Assembly (NCBI GenBank): GCA_963693315.1 | Contig: OY856188.1 | Location: forward strand, 1,240,001-1,304,000 | Source of the DNA: Diogma glabrata | Lineage: Eukaryota > Arthropoda > Insecta > Diptera > Cylindrotomidae | DNA length: 64,000 nt | Reading direction: 5' to 3' | Part shown: positions 33,942 to 46,864 of the stretch, one piece after another | Numbering within the stretch: position 1 is the stretch's first letter | How the letters are laid out: every line of letters starts with the position of its first letter | Translations under genes and position numbers: made by a program | The notes under the pieces: model-generated | The model's input: only the letters and a program-made list of their open reading frames with translations | Databases searched by the model: none | Told to the model about the DNA's origin: nothing

Positions 33942-36900
33942 ATATTATCATTTATATTTACAAGCGTAGAAAAAATAGCGTTTTCTACGCGTGGTAAAAA
34001 CGTTTTTGCGTTCCTGAACTTATTCCGTATACAATCCGTTCAGTCACGCAAAAAGAGACGTTTTCACCACTTGTATAAAAATCTACTATATCTTGATAAG
34101 CCATAACTATCTTTATTTTGAACTTACAATACTCATTCAAAACCAAAATGTTTGTTTTTCTAAGTTTTATTTTTGGTTCATTACAACTTCTTGAATAGAA
34201 CGCTAAATTTTTGAGTTATGTGTGAAAAACTGCTAAAATCCACTCGTTTTTTAACGCAAAATGAATGTATTCAATCGCATATGTATAACTCGAAAAATAT
34301 CGGTCTGACGAAAACACTTTGCATAACATTTTTTACTTTAAATGTGTTCCTTTAACTATTTTCGGGGTAATTTTGGGTGAAACAAATTCCACCCCGAGAA
34401 AGGGTGGCATTCACTCCCAGGATAAAAACACTTTATCGGTATGTCACTTTTCTTTTTTTAGTCATCCCTTATAGCTATTCACCAAATTTCACGTCAATCG
34501 GCCAAGATTCAAAGAATTCAAACTGGAAACTGTCCAGTTACTGCACTATATAGTATATAGCAATAATACTAACTTAGTTTTCACTTTCTTTTGAGAGCAA
34601 AGCTGGTAATTATCACAATGGACAAAAATCAAAATTTCAGAATGAAGTTATTCTGCATGAAAATATATGCAATAATAGTAAAAAAATTACCAAACAAATA
34701 CTACAACTTTCAACTTCGACCTGATCCAAAAAAGTTCTGTTTATCAGACAAGACTGCACCAGTGTACCTACCTCTTCTTTGAATGTCTCTTAATCGAATC
34801 CTGCTACAACTTTCACAAGTTCCTATAAAAACAGCATTCTAAAATATTTCAATAATCACATTCATTTTAGTTCAATCCATTTCTAATTTTCATCCATTTC
34901 TAAGTTTAGTTCTTAATTTAACTTAATTTTTTTTAGCAAAACAAATGCTAATACTTTGTTATCTAAACAAAACATATTTTTGATTGGATTTAAAATAAAT
35001 TAAACTAAAAACACAATTCAATTTTATTTTCATTTTTAAAATTTCTTAAAATGAGAAAAGAGAAACAAAAATGAAAGAAATAAAAAATGAGGGATTTTCA
35101 AAATATGCCTTACGATAATAATACAAAAAAAACAAATTACAGTTATTATCTCACCTTTTAACCAATTATTTTCTATTATGCATTATTTGTCTTTCTTCAA
35201 CCAACAAAAATCACAATAGCATCAAATCATTTTCATTTTTACAGGAGAAATTTATTTTGGAAATTGCTATTTTCATTGTTTTCTCCCTTCTCCGTTAAGA
35301 TTTTTTTTATTTTTCTGTTTCCCCTATGATTTTTGTTTTTTTTTTAAATTCCTGATAACAAATAAGAGAATAAATACTCTTAGTTTGGATTGGTTTGTAA
35401 AGCTAAACCAATGAAAATTTAATTGGGGGAAAATAAATTGAATTTTTTTTTTATTATTTCAAGCCAGTCATATAAGATTCTTTTGTAATAGTTACCCGTC
35501 GGTTCCCGCAATAAATCGAAAAAGAAGAAGAAGAACAAAATTTTTGCATTAGTTTTGAATTTCAAGCTTGTTTTTTTTATTTAAAGTGAAAATTATTGTG
35601 AAATTGTTTTTGTTTTATATATATGGTTATATAAGTGAATAGGCTTCGATCGAGAATAGCAGAACAGATTTGGATTACAAGGTAAGAATATTATTACATC
35701 GATGTATTTTCGGTTTTACACGAATTTCATAAACATCTACTTTCCGTTATTGGTTGTTTTAATAGATTCACGTACGTATAATCAAACAATATAAAAAACA
35801 ACGCTTGGTCTCAACAACGCATGTTCAATGTTGTTCCAATAATACACGTCGGTGGCCCTAATTGGAATAGTCCATTATTTCTTTAGTTTAGTTTGTAAGG
35901 GGAGTCCGCTATATAAAGAAGTAAAGAAAAGAATTCTATAGAAATGCTGTGTAATAGTGTTTGTAGAATATAAATAAAATATAAGTTTGTTTTATATTGA
36001 ACTTTTTGTTTGTAGTTTTGTTGCGTGCGTAGATTTTCGAGATTATAATCGAATATACAAAAAAAAAATTCAAATGTGAAAGAAAGAGAAACAAAGCTAG
36101 GTAGTTTATTTTGCGGTGGTCAGGCCTAGAGATTTTTGATCTGAATATCGTTTTGACTCTTTTTAACCAAATGCATTAATAACTCTAAAACTCATGGATT
36201 TTAATTACTGGCGCTTTCGATTTGTCTGAAGTAACTGAATTATCTGAAAAATTGTATGCAACTTTTGTTTTTTTTTTCAGTAAATTCAGTTACTTCACAG
36301 TCATCGAACATTATTTTGGTTTTCGTTGTTCATATTATGTTTGTGAGATATCTAAGACACGCAGGTAGAAACTAACGTGGCATAATAAGTTTAAAACGGT
36401 TATTATAACAACGATATGGATTAATTTCTATTGTTATTTGCGTAATGCGTTTTTGACCCTTCAGAACAAAAAATAATTTACAATTAATATCTAAACTAAC
36501 ACTATTGTAAACCTCTAAATAATGACAATATTATGGTTAGACTTATATGGTTTCGAATTTTGAATTCGATTTTAATGTGAATTTAATGAATAACATACGT
36601 TTTTAATTTAGTTTTGATTAATTCAAATTTTTAATTTCCGTTGGACTTAAAAACTTTTTCCACAAAACTGTCTTGTTTCATGTTAGTTGTTTTTTATTTC
36701 TTTTTATTTTCCGAATTTCATTTTGATCAGTTGGATAGAGGCGGTGGAAGCAGTTTGGGTCAAATAAAATATATCTGGAAATAGTTAGGGATATTTTAAA
36801 CCTTCTAATAAATTGTAGTACATATTTTCTTCTCTATGTATACAAATGATTGTGTAAATAAATGTATAAGACTTTAACTTGATTTTCAATTATTTTATAG

Positions 36901-37189
36901 TCAAACCCGATTATAATTGATCTATAACTATTGAGATTAACCTTACTCCCTTTTTGGCTCTATGGGTTATTGTAAAACAATTTCAAAGATAAGCCTTCTC
37001 TTTCGAGTCGATTACGCGAAAATCATTCAAAACTAATACATATAATGATGTAATATATAGAAGAACGAGTGAAATTGCTTTAATGAACGAGTGAAATTGC
37101 TCTGAATTGATTTAACTGGCCAGATAGAAATTATGATAGTATAGAATGGGTGTTTGTTGCTTTTTTTTGCCTTGTATGGGATAAAATGT
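33942..37189. other. Long AT-rich stretch without recognisable genes
   Basis: About 3.2 kb with no supportable coding region. An imperfect inverted repeat built on TTTCTACGCGTGG / AGAGACGTTTTCACCAC lies near 33980-34070. The segment 34360-34520 (ACCAAATTTCACGTCAATCG) has the look of a common insect dispersed repeat, but no second copy is in the window. A TATATAAG and a GGTAAGA donor-like site near 35622-35686 could be chance. Confidence 0.5.
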
Positions 37190-37790
37190 GTAACTGTATA
37201 TAGTTGACTGTCATAAGTTAATGGTACGTATAGACTCTCCTTAGTCGACTGTCACCTAACTATTCAATTTTTGTTATTTTTTATTGATGCTACATAAAGG
37301 AAAGATGACGTTCAACTAGTGCGCCTTTTTTTATATCGGTTTTATTCAAATATATTCAATTTTCATTTGGAGTTTTGATTGAAGACGATCTTTTTATATA
37401 TACTTTCTCTTAAAAACACATTGATTTGAATGTGAATCGAACCACCATTTTCCGAGTCAAAATCAGTTGCTTATTTTTCAAAGTACTCAACACACGGCAT
37501 TTAATAAGCGACTGACATTTTAGTCGTCTGTCTATAATCATTTTTTATGTGGGAATGTTTATGGTCGACTGTAAAGCAAACTATGTTCAGTTGACTGATT
37601 ATTCTCGATTGCCGACAGTCACCTATTAATTTAATCAACCAACTGTCAATAATTTATTGATTACAGTTGATATGTCTCTATTTCGTCTATAGAAGATTGC
37701 CCATTATATAGACTATAGATATTCCACTGTCCATAATTGATCAGTAAAAGTCAACCATTGATAATCAACAGTCAAAAAGAAATTTCGAAA
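37190..37790. repeat. Cluster of imperfect GTCGACTGTC-like motifs
   Basis: Variants such as GTTGACTGTCAT, AGTCGACTGTCACC, GTCGACTGTA, CAGTTGACTG, CGACAGTCACC and CAACAGTCAA occur about ten times in 600 bp on both strands. They are irregularly spaced, so this could be a decayed minisatellite or a site cluster. No protein is seen. Confidence 0.4.
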
Positions 37791-38159
37791 TTCGATTATA
37801 CTGGAAAGTCTCAGACTTTGCTAGAGAAGACCATCTGAAAAATTTATCTGTACAGTATGATGTTGTATAGGTCTGTATAGATTCTAAGTATGTTTACAAC
37901 CTCTACTGCAATCTTCGAGCGTATAAATAATTGTTGAAAATTTCAACTTATTCATGCTTAAAATTTTTATAGATCATAAACCGACCCCAAAAAATTACCA
38001 TAAAAAATCACAAATATGTATATACGTATCTGTTGCTCGTTTTCAATGCTTCATCGAACATAACATTACTTCACCAATTATTCAACTATTTCTTGTTTTA
38101 TTTAAAAATAGAAACTATTTTCGTTTTATTGTTGGTTGTGTAAACAGAAAACAGAAAAA
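37791..38159. other. AT-rich noncoding stretch
   Basis: Nothing recognisable. A short frame at 37954-38163 has no family resemblance. Confidence 0.5.
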
Positions 38160-38400
38160 ATAGTACATTTTGCTACGAGAGATGAAAATACTTCTTTTTT
38201 CGTGAGTGAAAATCTGTTAATTGGACGCGTTAATTGGACAACTTCGCGAACATAGAAGTTTTTCATCTCGCGTAGGATATGCTATAAACGGAGGATATGC
38301 TAGGATAGTTATATTATAAATTATTAAATTACAAAACGACAACATCAACTCAAACATGAAATATCATAGCAACTACAATTTGTTATATGTATAGTGATAA
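38160..38400. repeat. Partial foldback, related to 62008-62450
   Basis: GAGAGATGAAAATACTTC...TTCGTGAG pairs imperfectly with GAAGTTTTTCATCTCGCGTA. The right side then continues with ATCATAGCAACTACAATTTG, as in the longer foldback at 62 kb. It appears to be a shorter copy of that family. Confidence 0.55.
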
Positions 38401-39892
38401 TTTTTTTCACTATATAGAGAAAAAAATTTATTTTAATAAGGAGGTTGAACCTGCAAGAACATGGCTTTTTCATATGCTATCGTAGAAAAATGTAAATGAC
38501 TTGTCGTTCTTTTTATGACCAGAACACAACAATTAAATAGCAATTTTATACGTTCATATAATTAATTTCATATTTTATTTCAAATCGAATTGCTTCTCAG
38601 AAACATTCAAAAGAGTAGTAAAAGAATAACAAAACTGATTTAAATTATGTAACGAAAAAATTATATATGTAAAGAAGGGGAAGGTTAAAAGGAAAAAAAA
38701 TTAGCAAATCTTTCCCCTCCAGATCGCATGTTTTTATTTGTCAAAATGGGCGGATTAATCAATATAATTGCGTAAAACTTTAAAATTATTATTGAGAAGT
38801 TTCTTTTGGTTCGGCAGAAAAATATAAAACATTTACATAATATAATGAATGTCAATTAAAATATAAATAAATTAAAAGGGGAAGAGACAGTTTAACAGGT
38901 TAACAAATGGTCATATATAATTGATTTTTTAAAAAAGGAAAACAGGTGGTGACACCTGTTGTTAAAATTAATTTATTTTGTAGGTTTTGTTTATTAAGAT
39001 TAAAGAAAATGAAAGAAATAGACAAATTGCTAATTATTATCATTGTGAATTTTTTACATAATTAATTTTATTTCCGTTTTAATAAACAAGATTTAATTAA
39101 TTAATAAGTTTATAAAGATAATGAGAAAAAATTTTAATCAATAAATTAATGATCAAAACTAGTTTTACAATTAAAATTAACATTTGTATCATTTATGTTG
39201 TGGTGTGATTTTCAATTTCGTAAGAGTTATGTCCGTCCAAATACATCTCAATTTTTTACATGATCCAAAGTAGTTGCTGTATAAATTCAAAAAGTAAAAT
39301 TCTAATACTAGAAATTTCGCAACAGAGAAATTAGAATCAGATTCATGTATGGGTTCACAGCAAAAAACATGTTGTACCATAAACTGTTACAATTATATAG
39401 GCATTTTATTCTATTAAGTTTCACCATTTTTACACGAATACATATATGTAAATTACACTTCACCATCTATAGAATTTTTATTTTTCTGTTTTGCCGTCGG
39501 TATTTTGCTTGACAAAAGAAAAAAAATTTCCTTTCGTTCTAAAGTAAAATCATCACAATTTAAGCATAATAGTTATTTATTTATCTAGAACGAAAAGTGA
39601 AATTTTAAAGTACGAGCTAGTTGTTTACTAGTACTAGAACTTACTAGTTACTAGAAATTACTAGTGAGTACCTTTAAAAACACTTTTCGTTTCAGGTAAA
39701 TACAAAATTTTATTTCATACTGGAAATTTATTAAAATAAAAAGAAATGAGTTTTAAATTTTGCTCAAAAAGTTAAACTTTAAAGTCCTAGGACTTTATAA
39801 AATTTTATAAAGTCCTAGGACGTTAAAGTCAACGTTTATGGTACAAAAAGGTGAACTTGAAGGTCGTAGGACTTTATAGACTTTACTTTACT
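38401..39892. other. AT-rich stretch, small hairpin at 39780-39821
   Basis: No gene was seen. AAAGTCCTAGGACTTTATAA is mirrored across 39780-39821. ACTAGT-rich repeats lie near 39620-39665. Confidence 0.5.
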
Positions 39893-41920
39893 TTAGCTCA
39901 AAACTTTACAGAAACCATTCAATTTGCTATCAATAAATTTGTCCCTTTCTCCATAGTAAAACCCAAACAAAAATACTTGTATTCGAAAGCTGCCAAAACG
40001 GCGCTTAGAAACAAACGTAGATCATTTAATATTTCGATTCATAACAAAACTCCCGATAATCGATCCCAATATCTAAACGCCAACAAAATATCTAACCAGA
40101 TTATCTCGAACGAGACGTCTGAAACTGACAGAGCAAAAGCTTCAAGACTTACGTCTATGTCTATTTCTGACAAGAGTTTCTACAGTCCCATTAATTCTTT
40201 AAATTCTGGTACAAAATTTTCTATTCCCCCTATTATTGATGGTGATTTAATCGTCAATGATCCCGCAAGAAAAGCTAACCTGTTCGCTGAACGCTTTGCT
40301 CTGAATTCCACTGTTTTGGAAACTTCTAAAGAAATACCCCAAATCCAGTGTTCAGGAGTTAATATGAATGAACTTCACTTTAAACCCAAAATAGTCGCCA
40401 AACTTTTAAAGGGGTTAAACATCAATAAAGCCTCGAGAATGGACAATATTCCACCCATATTTTTAAAAACCTTTACCAAAGAACTTGCACCAACTTTGAC
40501 TAAAATATTCTACCAAACCTACAATTCTGGTATATCTCCCTCGTGCTGGAAGTTGGCAAATGTCCATCCCATCTCCAAGAAGGGAGCAAAATCCGATATC
40601 TCAAATTATAGGCCAATAGCTTTACTATCGGTCTTATCCAAAGTCTACGAGCATTATAGTAATACACACATTTCTCAATTTCTGGAAAAAAATCATTTAA
40701 TAGCCGACAGCCAATACGGTTTTCGAAACACAAGATCAACTACCGTTCTATTAAACTATGTAGCGCATTGTTGGAACAGCATACTTGATAAAGGTGGTGA
40801 AACATACGTTATCGCTTTAGACATCTCCAAGGCATTCGATCGAGTCTGGCATGCCAACTTAATCAACAAGCTTGTTGCGTATGGTTTTCATCCCAATGTT
40901 GTGAAGCTGATTCAAAATTTTCTATCCAACCGATACATTTCGGTCTCCTTAGACGGATTTTCTTCTGAGTCTAAACTAATTAACGCTGGTGTACTTCAAG
41001 GCTCAGTATTGTCCCCAACCTATTTTTGATTTATATCAACGAATTGTTGAAAATCACCAGCAACCCAATAAATAGTTTTGCAGATGATAGTACTCTGCAC
41101 AAGTCGTTCGAGCCCCTTCCTTCAAAAGGTAAAATGCATGAACGAATTAATCCCGCCCGGAGAGACGCTGCCATAAACGTGAATAACTCAAAGTCGCCGA
41201 TTGGGGTGACCAAAACCTGGTCAATTTCAACTCTACCAAAACACAGCTGTTGATTGTTTCCAGATCAAAGACCGAGTTCCGCAAAGATATTTTATTCAGT
41301 ATGTGTGATAAACCAATAGGTGAATGTAAAAACATTCGTTTATTGGGTGTCACAGTTTCAAATGACCTACTCTGGAACGATCATGTAATGGCGATGGCAA
41401 AAAGCACGTCTAAAAAACTCATACCAATAGCTCCATGTTTATAAGTCCTATATTCGTCCCTGTTTGAAGTACTGTTGTCAAGTTTGGGGTGCTGCTTCTG
41501 TTTCCATCTTGGCTCTCTTGGACTCTGTTCAAAAGCGGGCTATACGAATTGTTTGTGATCGAGCTTTGACATCAAAGCTTGATTCCCTACAACATCGTCG
41601 CACTGTTGCTGACCTCGTTGTTTTTTACAAATATTGTCATCAATAGTGCTCAGATGAAATCAGCAGCATCATGTCTCAAACTTATTCTTACCCCCGTTCC
41701 ACTCGGCAATCGGCTACCGCAACCAATCAAACGGTCGAGATCCCACGCTATCATACTGGCAGATCGCAGAAAGACTTCTTTGTCCTAACTGCATACAAAT
41801 GGAATAGTCTGCCGGAATCCATTGTCTCAGGTGGCTTCAATCCGCAGAGGTTTAAAAAAAGCGTTCATCAACACCTTGGAACGCAGGTTGTTGTGGAACC
41901 CACGTCTGGAGCTAGGTCTT
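39893..41920 (+). pseudogene. LINE B reverse transcriptase, truncated and frameshifted
   Basis: A 392-codon open stretch (39851-41029) covers the linker and most of the RT, including NKASRMDNIPPIFLK, NYRPIALLSVLSKVYE and ALDISKAFDRVWH. A one-base loss near 41020 shifts the frame just before the IYINELLK...FADDSTLHKS motif (about 41085). Further breaks occur near 41180, and a ~37-bp deletion near 41420 removes part of the post-RT region. The C-terminal end is readable to about 41920. The endonuclease is absent. It is non-functional but better preserved than copy 1 in the shared part. Confidence 0.85.
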
Positions 41921-41996
41921 AAAAGGTATTTGTGTGTTGTTGTGACACATATTCTAAACCCTATAACACAACACTTTTTATTTAAAAAAAAAAAAA
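39893..41996 (+). mobile_element. LINE B copy 2, 5'-truncated
   Basis: It starts inside the linker before the RT (GCTCAAAACTTTACAGAAAC, matching 26347 in copy 1) and ends with the family 3' UTR and a poly(A) run at 41984-41996. The pogo-like element begins ~20 bp later. No certain target duplication was seen. Confidence 0.88.
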
Positions 41997-42249
41997 GTCC
42001 AAAAAATAAGTTTAGTACAGGAATACCTCGCATAGTACGGCTTCGATTAGTCCGGTTTCACTATAGTACGGTTTTGAAATTTTCAAAAAAAAGCATAAAT
42101 GAAATAAAAAAAAAAATATTCTTAAAAAAAAATAAGTAACAAAAAATAAGTAAAAAAAAGTACATACATAATACATATATAAAATTATTTTTATAAGTAA
42201 AACTCAGACAACGATGACTGTGCTGAAATGTCTGCAGAGATTTAACGGC

Positions 42250-44430
42250 TGAACAGCTTTCAAATCATGATCTCTAAGAGACACTCTGCAAGTATAACTG
42301 ACGTTCGATCATACACAGGTGCTGATATGGACACCGATCATATGCTTGTCATCTTTAAGTACAAGTGCAAATTATCATCTACATTTAACAGACAAGAAAA
42401 AAACGCTGAATAGATATCAGAAAATAATAACACAAAACAGAAGAGCATGACATCTCTCTGAGATGCCATTAAACATACACAAAGAATGGCAAACGCTTCA
42501 ATCAACCATTATAGCCGCAGCACAAACTACAACCGGAAAACGACCACCGAAATCACACAAAGAATGGTTTGACGACGAGTGCCGCCAATCCGTTGAACAT
42601 AAACAAAAACTGCGAAAAAACTGTTAACAAAGAACACCCGAAGCTCCCAGGATGATTATCTATGCGCCAGGAAAGCCTCAGCAAAACTTCTACGTAAAAA
42701 TAAACGCGAACCCATGAAGAGCTGCATCGAAAACATCAACCAACATGCGGCCAACGGAAATTCAAAAGAGTGCTTTGCCAATGCACGGAATCTGACAAAA
42801 GATTTCCACTCAAGATCTACAGCCATCAAAAATGAAAATAATGAACTTACAAGTGAACGTGATGTGCTAGCAGTGTGGCGATCTCACTTTTAAGACCTAC
42901 TGAATAGGACGAATGAAGTTCATCCTATTCGAGCAATTGCTCAATCAACTGAGCAGATTTTTGTCCCTTACCCAGCAATAGAAAAAGTGGTAGCTGCCAT
43001 TAAAGAATAATTGAAAAATTATTAAATAATTGAAAAAAAAGGTTTCGATGGAATTCCCGAAGAACTCTTGAAAATTTGAGGAACAGCTCTGGTCTCACGT
43101 ATATACGATCTGATTCTTGCAATCTGGGTCCAAGAATAACTACCTGCTGAATGGAAAACAGCTCTCATTGCTCCGCTACATAAGAAAAGTGACCGTGTAA
43201 AGTGTGCAAATCATCGTGGCATCGCACTGTTGACTCATCCCGTTTGCCGAGACTATCAGTGTGGTTTTCGTCCCAACCGCTCAACCACAGATCAATGTTT
43301 GACATTAAGAATGATTCCCGCTCTACGTTGATTTCAAGCAAGCATATGATAGTATCATCCGCGAAAACCTTTGGTCCGCACTCATATGCCTTGGTATCCC
43401 AGAGAAACTTGTTTCTCTGTGCAAACTCACAACATCGGGATCAAATTGTAGAATAGTAATCAAACCTTGTTTCTGAACCTTTCGATATAACATCAGGTGT
43501 TCGACAAGGTGATGCACTCGCGCCCGTACTATTTAATTTGGCGCTGGAGTACGCGATAAGAAAAAGCCGAATTGAGACACAAAACTGCATATATAATAAA
43601 TCTAGTCAAATTCTTGGCTACGCAGATGATATTGTGCTTCTCGGACGTAGAACAAGCGATATTAAGGATAGTCTCTCTCAGCTTGAAAGAAATGCTAAAC
43701 GACTTGGATTATGCATCAACACCGGCAAAACTAAAGTGTTAACAACATCTAAGAACATACCTTCCGGAAATCTGGATACTGGCGACTATGAAGTGGAACG
43801 CGTGGAAAACTTCAAATACCTCGGGTCTGTAATAACATCGTCAAATGACATGCAGGCAAATATCAAAGCCAGTGTCTGCCGCATACAGAGTTTTCTACGC
43901 ATAATCAAAACTTCTGCGATCAAAACATCTTTCGCGGTCGTGTAAACTCACACTTTACAAAGCATTAATCCGACCTGTGCTTACTTTTGGAAGTGAAAGC
44001 AGGACACTGACTTCCTCCGATTATAGAATTTTATCAACATTCGAGAGGAAGGTCATATCATACAAACAATTTATGGTCCATGCAAAGTTGCTGAAAATCA
44101 GTATAGAATTCGAATGAATCATGAAATCAGACAGCTTCTTGGAGGCTGCGATGTAATCGGATTCATTAAATCCAACCGGATTAGATGGTTTGGTCATGTA
44201 GAAAGGGCTCCATTGGATAGAATGATAAAAAAGCGTCCCAACAACAACCAGCTGGTGTTCGTCGAAGAGGAAGACCTAGAAAACGCTGGCGTGATGACAT
44301 CATTCAAGACCTTCGTGATATAGGATGTTGAAACTGGGGTCAACTGGTCATGGAACAAGATGATTGGAAGCTGATTGCACAGACGGCAAAATCCCTCCAT
44401 GGGATGCCAGAGAGAGAGAGAGAGGGAGAG
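42250..44430 (+). mobile_element. RTE LINE copy 2, 5'-truncated
   Basis: Homology to the RTE at 15.3 kb covers the RT, and it extends further 5' into the end of the endonuclease. The 3' end is again an (AG)n tail (about 44406-44430). It sits inside the pogo-like element. No exact target duplication could be assigned. Confidence 0.85.
42262..44424 (+). pseudogene. RTE endonuclease/reverse transcriptase, heavily decayed
   Basis: The start shows ISKRHSASITDVRSYTGADM then DTDHMLVIF, the C-terminal end of an RTE apurinic-type endonuclease with its DH motif (about 42267-42355). The linker and RT follow over many frames: FDGIPEELLK (about 43036), YVDFKQAYD without the intervening block that copy 1 has, LGYADDIVLLGR (about 43613-43650), and RIRWFGHVERAPLDR near 44180. 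At least eight frameshifts and several small deletions occur, including one of ~70 bp near 43235. It is older than the copy at 15.3 kb. Confidence 0.85.
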
Positions 44431-44532
44431 AACAATAAACAATACAATTCATTGCTACAAAGAATTGTTGAGGAGAAACCAACAAAAATTATCCAGACAT
44501 CCTTATTGCAATTTTTTGGCAAAAAGAATTAA
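44431..44532 (+). pseudogene. C-terminus of pogo-like transposase with PIP-box motif
   Basis: After the RTE tail the frame reads NNKQYNSLLQRIVEEKPTKI then QTSLLQFFGKKN and a stop. Tigger/pogo transposases end in this way. QTSLLQFF fits the PCNA-binding consensus Q-x-x-L-x-x-F-F; a PCNA-binding motif is known at the end of the Drosophila pogo transposase. The rest of the transposase, including its DDD core and helix-turn-helix domains, is missing. A possible acidic stretch SDNDDCAEMSAEI before the LINE (about 42206-42244) may be the upstream continuation. Confidence 0.7.
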
Positions 44533-44844
44533 TTAAAACATTAGAATTTAAAGAGAATTGTGTGAATTTTGTTTATCTAGTTGTTTTAACCATTTTAAAT
44601 TAACTTGTTTTTGTTTGTTTAGTTATTTTTAATAAATATATGCACATTTGAATATATTACTCTCGTTTTCTTTATTGAAAAACAGGAAAAAACAAATTGT
44701 ATGGAACAAATTATCGTTTTTTGTATGTAGTTAGTTCCTCGATTAGTCCGGATTCAAATAGTACGGCTAAATGGTGGAACCGATTAACCGTACTATGCGA
44801 GGTATTCCTGTATATGATTATTACAAACTGCGCATATAATAAAT

Positions 44845-45222
44845 ATGGACACATTTTTAAAAACTTTGTAGGTTGAAGTCACTCGAGAATATTGATACCA
44901 ACAAATCATTCCATGATCCATATGGCTGTACGGACAGGGAGTGATGCTGACGGTTTGGCTGTTTGGATAAATCGATTGACGAGTAAAACAGAGAAACGAA
45001 TATATTTGAGACATGATTGATCTGATTTCGACCCAGAACTGCTGGTGACAATATTTATAAGAAACAACGAAATCTGCAACAGGACGGTGTTGTAGGGAAC
45101 CAAGATTTGATATAAAATTTCGATATAGTACGCTAGTACAAGCGTACGAATAGTATAGTATAGTATAGTATTCACGACTGTGGGGTGAAAGCCGTACGCA
45201 AATAGTTTGGTGATCAAGTTGT
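44845..45222 (-). mobile_element. LINE B remnant with large internal deletion
   Basis: On the minus strand the sequence starts at ITKLFAYGFHPTVV (RT middle) and jumps to the post-RT region (IDSLQ/YNTVLLQIS-type). It ends at the 3' region with MSQIYSFLCFTRQS and the variant CTACAAAGTTTTTAAAAATG, shared with 46305. Most of the catalytic RT is gone. A (TATAG)n microsatellite lies at about 45150-45172 inside it. Confidence 0.7.
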
Positions 45223-46282
45223 TTTACTCCATTCGAATGCTTTTATTCGAATGCTAATGCGATAACGTACGTTTCATCACATTTTTCAAGTATGCTGTTC
45301 TAACGATCTTTTGTTTCCAAATCCGTATTGGCTATCAGATATCAAATGTCTTCCAAAATTTTTGATATGTGTGTCTATCAATATAATGCTCATTTAAGAT
45401 AGAAAGCTGGTATGTATCCTATAATGAAATACGCATATATGTCATATTTTATTATATGATAGGATTTAATTGTTATAGTTATCTATTTTAAAAAAAATCC
45501 GATCATTATGGTAAATAAACAATGCGTATTTGATTCAAAATTAAACCTATACTTATCCAAAATATGTGGATTGAGGATTTTGGAAATTACCTATATATTA
45601 TTTATGAGCATTATTATTTATGTCGTCTGCTGTCAGCACCAATGAAAAGTTTCATGTGAAACATGAAGATAGAACGTGAACGTGAAGATAGTATTGGAAA
45701 AAATTATTTAAAAATTGCTATACTTTAGTTTAGTTAACATTAATTAAATTTTAGAAATCTAATTTAGTATTCACACATTAAATAAATTATTGAAATTAAT
45801 ATACTCATCTCCGACCTATTCAAACATACACGAAATCGTAAATTATCTTAACCAAACATCTAACGAATAAACAAACGAAAACTCAATAAGATATACATCA
45901 ATCAACAATTGTAGTATATCTAGATATGCACTTTTATATAATAACATTTACCACTTTGACTAATCATTCATTCCACGTGTCATTTAGAGCAAACGATCGA
46001 ATATTTCAAAATAACACACTTGAATTGAAATCTATGGAGAATACAGTAAATTTTTATCACCAATATTACGTTACACAACAACAACAGCTGTTACACTTCA
46101 ATGAAATTGACAACGAAATAGGAAAATATTTGTATCGAATAGTTAAAAAATTAGGGTAGCTACTTTTCAAAATATAATAAAATATTATTATGTCAAAATT
46201 TAAAATTTAATGTTATTTAATGACTATACAACATATAAGACGTCCGTTTTTTATAACGAGATCTGTCACAAAATGTGATATT
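45223..46282. other. AT-rich stretch
   Basis: No gene seen. It contains a copy of the ATGATAGGAT-type short repeat at 45425-45490. A 77-codon frame at 45926-46159 has no recognised similarity. Confidence 0.5.
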
Positions 46283-46480
46283 AGCTGCAATTGCCAATAG
46301 TCTAGAGTGACTTCAACCTACAAAGTATTTAAAAATGCGTCCATATACTCCATAAACACTTCAGAACGCATGTTTTTGTGAGACATAGGTCTTAAAAGAT
46401 ATCTATGTGTTGGGACACATATTGTAATTCCTCTTACACAATAGTATTTGAAAAAAATTGCTATATACTTGATTGTAGAC
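46283..46480 (+). mobile_element. LINE B 3'-end fragment
   Basis: TGACTTCAACCTACAAAGTA leads into the family 3' region (AACACTTCAGAACGCATG, GGGACACATATTGTAATTCC). Only the last few codons and the 3' UTR are present. Confidence 0.7.
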
Positions 46481-46493
46481 ATATATACACAGT

Positions 46494-46600
46494 TAAAAGA
46501 GAGCTGAATATGTAATGCAAATTGCTACACATATAGGTCTTACGGAACTCTCCGTTATAAAATAATACAAAGCTAGCTTTAAAATTAAATTTAATGTACT
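46494..46600 (+). repeat. Unknown fragment shared with 11785-11975
   Basis: Matches the segment near 11.8 kb over about 110 bp and is open in the same frame (ATHIGLTELSVIK) before a stop. It lies right after a LINE B end. Confidence 0.45.
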
Positions 46601-46864
46601 TTGCATTAGCAAGTTGTTTCCAAACTTTTAGGGTAGCATGTTGTTTTCAAACTTCTACCATTTCTATAGAAAATAAATTGTGATGTTAGAGTTGTACTAA
46701 CATTTGCAGTTTTGCATTCAAGTTAGTTTTAATGCAACATTTGCTTTGCAATTTAATAATAACTTGTTATACATAACCCATATATTGCAAAGCTTGTATT
46801 AAAAATTGCAGTAACTTTTTCAACTGTGTAGATAAAACAAAAAACGCACGTATATAATAATATA
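46601..46864. other. AT-rich noncoding stretch
   Basis: Nothing recognisable. Confidence 0.5.

Larger units (their letters stand above)
42018..44809 (+). mobile_element. pogo-like (Tc1/mariner) DNA transposon, invaded by an RTE LINE
   Basis: CAGGAATACCTCGCATAGTA at 42018 is exactly mirrored at the right end (to 44809), each flanked by TA (42016-42017 and 44810-44811). TA duplication with a CAG...ACCTCG start is typical of pogo/Tigger elements. Sub-terminal CGATTAGTCCGG repeats lie on both sides. Its own transposase survives only as a C-terminal piece at 44431-44532. Most of the interior is the RTE copy. Confidence 0.85.

Noticed and set aside
35610..35690. TATATAAG followed by a GGTAAGA splice-donor-like site, possibly a first exon of a host gene
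   Set aside because: Such short signals are frequent by chance in AT-rich DNA, and no coding exon or acceptor could be linked to it.
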